A stretch of 64,000 bases of DNA from Nostoc flagelliforme FACHB-838. Its GTDB lineage: Bacteria; Cyanobacteriota; Cyanobacteriia; Cyanobacteriales; Nostocaceae. Within the stretch, counting starts at the first letter, position 1, and every line of letters begins with the position of its first letter. Where the stretch lies: the NCBI RefSeq assembly GCF_014698065.1, contig NZ_JACJSI010000010.1:92902-156901 (forward strand), given 5' to 3'. The translations under genes were made by a program, and so were the position numbers. The notes below the pieces were generated by a model that was not told the origin of the DNA, made no database searches, and saw only the letters and a list, made by a program, of their open reading frames with translations. Shown here piece after piece: positions 61,043 to 64,000 of this stretch.

Positions 61043-61375
61043 AGCGATTAGTTATTAATATTCAAATGGTAGCGATCGCTATACTTTTATTTTTGTTTAG
61101 TCAAAGCATAGCAGACCTCAACTATCATAGCGGTTACTTGGTTTGGTGATAGCTGCGAATGAAAAAACGCAGAAAGCTATCATAAGATAAGCTTCTACGC
61201 TTAGATGAAAAGTTACTTTTTTATACAGCTTTTACTTGGTGTCGAATTTTCTAACCTCAAGCAATGCCTAGGTTGGGCTTCTCTACGAGAGGCTACGCCA
61301 ACGCCTACGCTGCCAAATTTAAACCCAAAATATTATCCGAGTTACTCACTCACGATTATCTGTTACGCAGAAGAA
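61043..61375. other. Spacer with a palindromic dispersed repeat
   Basis: CCTAGGTTGGGCTTCTCTACGAGAGGCTACGCC (near 61267-61300) contains a CTCT/AGAG hairpin and is related to motifs at 18959 and 23211. No gene. Confidence 0.45.
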
Positions 61376-62749
61376 TCATTTAGCAACCAAAACTGGGTTT
61401 TTTGCTGTTGCCTGGACTAATTCGACTGTTGACTCCACTAGTTCTTTTGCTGTTGACTGGACTAATTCGACTGTTGACTCCACTAGTTCTTTTGCTGTTG
61501 ACGCTACTGGTTGTGGCTGCAACAGTTGGGTGTAAAGTTCACTCAGTTGATTTGCTACACCATCCCAGCTAAACTTAGTTTCCACCCGCTTTCTACCGGC
61601 TTTACCCAATTCATCTCGCCACTGTGGATTTAAGAGAATTCGGTCAATAGCAGAGGCAAAAGCATCTACATCTTGTGGTGGTGCTAATAAACCAGTTTCT
61701 TCATTAACCACAGTAAACTGAAGTCCGCCGACATCACTAGCTACAACTGGTGTACTGCTTGCCATCGCTTCGATCGCCACGAGTCCAAAGGGTTCGTAAT
61801 GGCTGGGAACAACGCAAACATCGGCAGCAGCATAATAAGTTGGTAAAACATCTTGGCTCAGACGACCAGCAAAGATGGTAAAGTCGCTCATCCCCAATTC
61901 GTTGACGATTTGCTCAATGCGATCGCGCTCAATCCCGTCGCTGTTACCTGGAGTACTACCACCACCAATAATTAGCTGGAGATTCTTAGAATCGCGTAGC
62001 CTAGACTCGTTTACTGCCCGTACCAAGGTTTCTATACCTTTGCGTTGGTCAAAACGCCCCACGTATAGTACAACTTTGGTTTCTTTGTCAATCCCCAATT
62101 TAGCCCTTGCTGCTTCTTGTGCAATCGAACCAAACCGCTGAATATCTGTACCGCAGGGAATGATGTCGATATTGCCTTCAGTGGAAACTAGCGATCGCAT
62201 GTGTTGCTGTTCTTGCGGACTTGTCGCTACAATTCGCTCTGCTATTTCCAACACCTCTTTTTCCACTGCTAATCGCACACTAGCAATCTGAGGAATATCT
62301 TCTATAGTGTTGTACTTGACCGCTCCTAAAGAGTGGTAGGTGTGAACCTGTTTACTATCTTGGATTTTCTTTAACTCCATCCCCACCCAACTAGAGAGCC
62401 AATAGTTAGTGTGAACTAAGTGGTATGTAATCTCATTTTTGGCTTGAAATTCGAGGAAATTATCAACAAATTCTGGCAGATATTCAAAAATTTCATCTCG
62501 CGGCACAAACTCAGTAGGGCCAGCTTTTAAACGAATAGTTCGACAATTTTCGGTGTGTTGAATAATCAAGTCTTGCTCCAGACTCACCTGGCGGGTAAAC
62601 ATATCAACTTGCCACCCTAGCTGCCCTAGTGCTTCACCCACCTGACGCACATAAACATTTTGTCCCCCAGCTTCTTCTTTCCCTATTTCAACCGCCGGAT
62701 CTCCGTGGACAGAAATCAAGGCGATACGTTTTTCGGTGGTAGAGTTCAT
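61376..62749 (-). CDS. Sucrose-phosphate-synthase-like glycosyltransferase (GT4)
   Basis: The 457 residues begin MNSTTEKRIALISVHGDPAV, with EIGKEEAGGQNVYVRQVGEALGQLGW, the UDP/ADP-glucose-type GT-B start seen in cyanobacterial sucrose-phosphate synthases. The donor site is VPSHYEPFGLVAIEAMASSTPVV (EX7E). It probably joins a nucleotide sugar to fructose-6-phosphate, making the osmolyte or heterocyst-transport sugar sucrose, but a trehalose- or MshA-like substrate cannot be ruled out. The C-terminus carries two perfect 15-residue repeats from a 45-bp minisatellite, unusual for this family. Confidence 0.85.
   Translation of the reverse strand: MNSTTEKRIALISVHGDPAVEIGKEEAGGQNVYVRQVGEALGQLGWQVDMFTRQVSLEQDLIIQHTENCRTIRLKAGPTEFVPRDEIFEYLPEFVDNFLEFQAKNEITYHLVHTNYWLSSWVGMELKKIQDSKQVHTYHSLGAVKYNTIEDIPQIASVRLAVEKEVLEIAERIVATSPQEQQHMRSLVSTEGNIDIIPCGTDIQRFGSIAQEAARAKLGIDKETKVVLYVGRFDQRKGIETLVRAVNESRLRDSKNLQLIIGGGSTPGNSDGIERDRIEQIVNELGMSDFTIFAGRLSQDVLPTYYAAADVCVVPSHYEPFGLVAIEAMASSTPVVASDVGGLQFTVVNEETGLLAPPQDVDAFASAIDRILLNPQWRDELGKAGRKRVETKFSWDGVANQLSELYTQLLQPQPVASTAKELVESTVELVQSTAKELVESTVELVQATAKNPVLVAK
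61401..61510 (-). repeat. 45-bp in-frame minisatellite in the glycosyltransferase C-terminus
   Basis: Units 61401-61445 and 61446-61490 differ at one base or so, and a third partial unit begins at 61491. The encoded unit is STAKELVESTVELVQ. The repeats keep the frame, so copy-number changes would lengthen or shorten the tail without a shift. Confidence 0.9.
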
Positions 62750-63600
62750 AGTTTGTGTGTTGCTGATTTTAACAAAGTTTTGGCTTGTTCCAAGCTCGTG
62801 TATAGCACACTTGCTTGAATTGTTTAGGAACTTTGATTAATATTTATTTTAATTTAATATGTCTAATATATTTTTACAACTTCTGCTAGAAGTATAATTT
62901 TTAGGTACAAACTTGTATTTAATTTCTTTAGATATAGAAAACTTCTATACTTGTACCTGATTCTTTTGATAGATGAAAACTAATGCTTGTTCATATATGG
63001 TCTTTCGTTTGCAGATATGATGTTGGTGGCATTAACATTAGCTGTGTATAGATAAACCCCGATTAATTCCCACTTGCCATTTGAAAACCAAGTATAATTT
63101 AAAAAAATTTAAATGGTCACGGCGTTTGCGAGTTTTCTCCCAACAGACATCTGGTGAACATGGGGATTGGGGATTGGGATAATTTTGATGGATGGATATT
63201 CAAATCCCAACCAAATTGGACAAAAGATTTTTTTCCAGTACTCAGTCCCGGAGCTTACATTCCTCCCCAACAAGCTAAAGCTTGTTTGAGTAAGGTCTCA
63301 AAGAGAAGTTGAGGAATCCTGGGTGCAATCCGGTGAGAATGAATAGACGTAGCACTGCTACCTCTATATAAGGGTTTCAGCCAACGAATAATTATTGTCT
63401 GGAGATGTCTAATAGCAGACACCAAGGGCGAACGAGCCTCGCGGTACTTCGCTATAATTATTAATGAATTAAAATCATATTGTATTAAGTAATAAGAATA
63501 ACTGTTAAATATTGATGCAAAATCGGGTATTTCCTTGAAATTACTTCAGAAAGTTGCAGATTATATTTTCAATCATTAATAAATTTCAGGAGCAAATCAG
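62750..63600. other. 851-bp spacer upstream of psaK
   Basis: No coding region. It carries a degenerate MITE-like copy with a nested repeat at 63146-63410. AGGAG at 63588-63592 is the psaK ribosome site. AT-rich elsewhere. Confidence 0.5.
63146..63410. repeat. Degenerate MITE-like copy with the second copy of the 7.5-kb repeat inside
   Basis: The left end AGACATCTGGTGAAC matches the 19308 element. 63349-63410 (AGCACTGCTACCTCTAT ... GGAGATGTCT) resembles its right half. Between them, 63168-63330 matches 7531-7700. Confidence 0.5.
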
Positions 63601-63861
63601 GTGTTTACTTCAACCTTACTCGCTGCTGCAACTACACCTCTGCAATGGAGTCCGACAGTTGGACTGATTATCATTATCGTTAATATCGTTGCCATTGCTT
63701 TTGGTAAATCTACCATCAAATTTCCCAACGCAGAACCGAAACTACCCTCAGCCAATTTATTTGGTGGTTTCGGTTTACCAGCCCTTTTAGCAACTACCGC
63801 CTTTGGTCATATCTTAGGAGTGGGTGTTGTTTTAGGGCTGCATAACTTGGGAAGAATTTAG
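63601..63861 (+). CDS. psaK: Photosystem I subunit PsaK
   Basis: The 86 residues start at GTG with AGGAG eight bases upstream. MFTSTLLAAATTPLQWSPTV leads into a first helix, then GKSTIKFPNAEPKLPSANLFGG and a second helix with TAFGHILGVGVVLGL. Two-helix PsaK sits at the edge of photosystem I in the thylakoid and helps in antenna coupling. Nostoc genomes hold several psaK copies; which one this is cannot be told. Confidence 0.93.
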   Translation: MFTSTLLAAATTPLQWSPTVGLIIIIVNIVAIAFGKSTIKFPNAEPKLPSANLFGGFGLPALLATTAFGHILGVGVVLGLHNLGRI

Positions 63862-64000
63862 GTTATATTATGTTCGGCAAATCACTTAGAGGCTATTTAT
63901 AAAGTAAATCTAAAGAGGAAATAATCAAGTAGAAAACTAGCTGTAAGATACAAGCAAATAGTATATATACTGAAGAAGAATGTCTTGTAAACGGTATCCT
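63862..64000. other. End of window downstream of psaK
   Basis: AT-rich, with no feature or clear terminator seen before the window ends. Confidence 0.4.

Noticed and set aside
63290..63375. Possible cobalamin-type riboswitch (GGGTGCAATCCGGTGAGAAT) before psaK
   Set aside because: No convincing B12 box or paired domains, and the region is part of a dispersed repeat.

Overview
The window is chromosome from a filamentous cyanobacterium, most likely Nostoc or a close heterocyst-forming relative. Five things point there. (1) HIP1 palindromes (GCGATCGC) and short tandem heptamers such as CAATGAC/TTAGGAG are scattered throughout. (2) There is an apcE-apcA-apcB-apcC phycobilisome-core cluster whose ApcE has four REP linker domains. 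(3) The F-type ATP synthase genes follow the cyanobacterial order atpI-B-E-b'-b-delta-alpha-gamma. (4) dnaE ends in an N-terminal split intein very like the Nostoc punctiforme one. (5) flv3 and flv1 lie in tandem, the arrangement I recall for the heterocyst-type pair.

Layout. 1-5.2 kb: the 3' part of a ClC chloride channel with CBS and Usp domains, an AT-rich glycosyltransferase/O-antigen-ligase pair, and a decayed second copy of the clc 3' end. 5.3-13 kb: three Hanks-type kinases on the minus strand, two of them with seven-WD40 propellers, and a secreted PPC-domain protein on the plus strand between those two. 13.4-18.9 kb: tRNA-Ser(GGA), then plus-strand housekeeping genes (2Fe-2S ferredoxin, thermonuclease lipoprotein, inositol-phosphatase family, DnaJ-TPR, hisZ, 4Fe-4S ferredoxin, LivF-type ATPase). 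18.9-26.6 kb: repeat-rich spacers with a flavin monooxygenase, an exported beta carbonic anhydrase, UbiD and FtsW. 26.8-32.5 kb: a kinase remnant and the apc cluster. 33-36.5 kb: a small exported protein, a ComB-like phosphatase, a HicB-like protein, a frameshifted xisI and a methyltransferase. 36.7-43.8 kb: the atp cluster and tmRNA. 44.2-49.5 kb: an IS630 remnant, flv3 and flv1. 49.7-54.2 kb: a TIGR03032-like protein and several broken genes. 54.4-64 kb: dnaE-N with intein, a PaiB-like protein, a PEP-CTERM protein, an NFACT/RqcH protein, a sucrose-phosphate-synthase-like glycosyltransferase and psaK.

How the genes work together. ApcA/B/C/E form the phycobilisome core, PsaK is a photosystem I subunit, the ATP synthase uses the resulting proton gradient, and Flv1/Flv3 pass electrons to O2. 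Most other genes are single housekeeping functions. I found no clear new multi-gene defence or biosynthetic system. The most unusual signal is structural. Three intact genes (clc, the methyltransferase and dnaE-N) each have a short diverged second copy of their own 3' end downstream, on the same strand. In two cases complete accessory genes lie between the intact gene and the copy. Several short MITE-like elements sit in spacers, one of them exactly at a stop codon. There is no CRISPR array and no complete insertion sequence.
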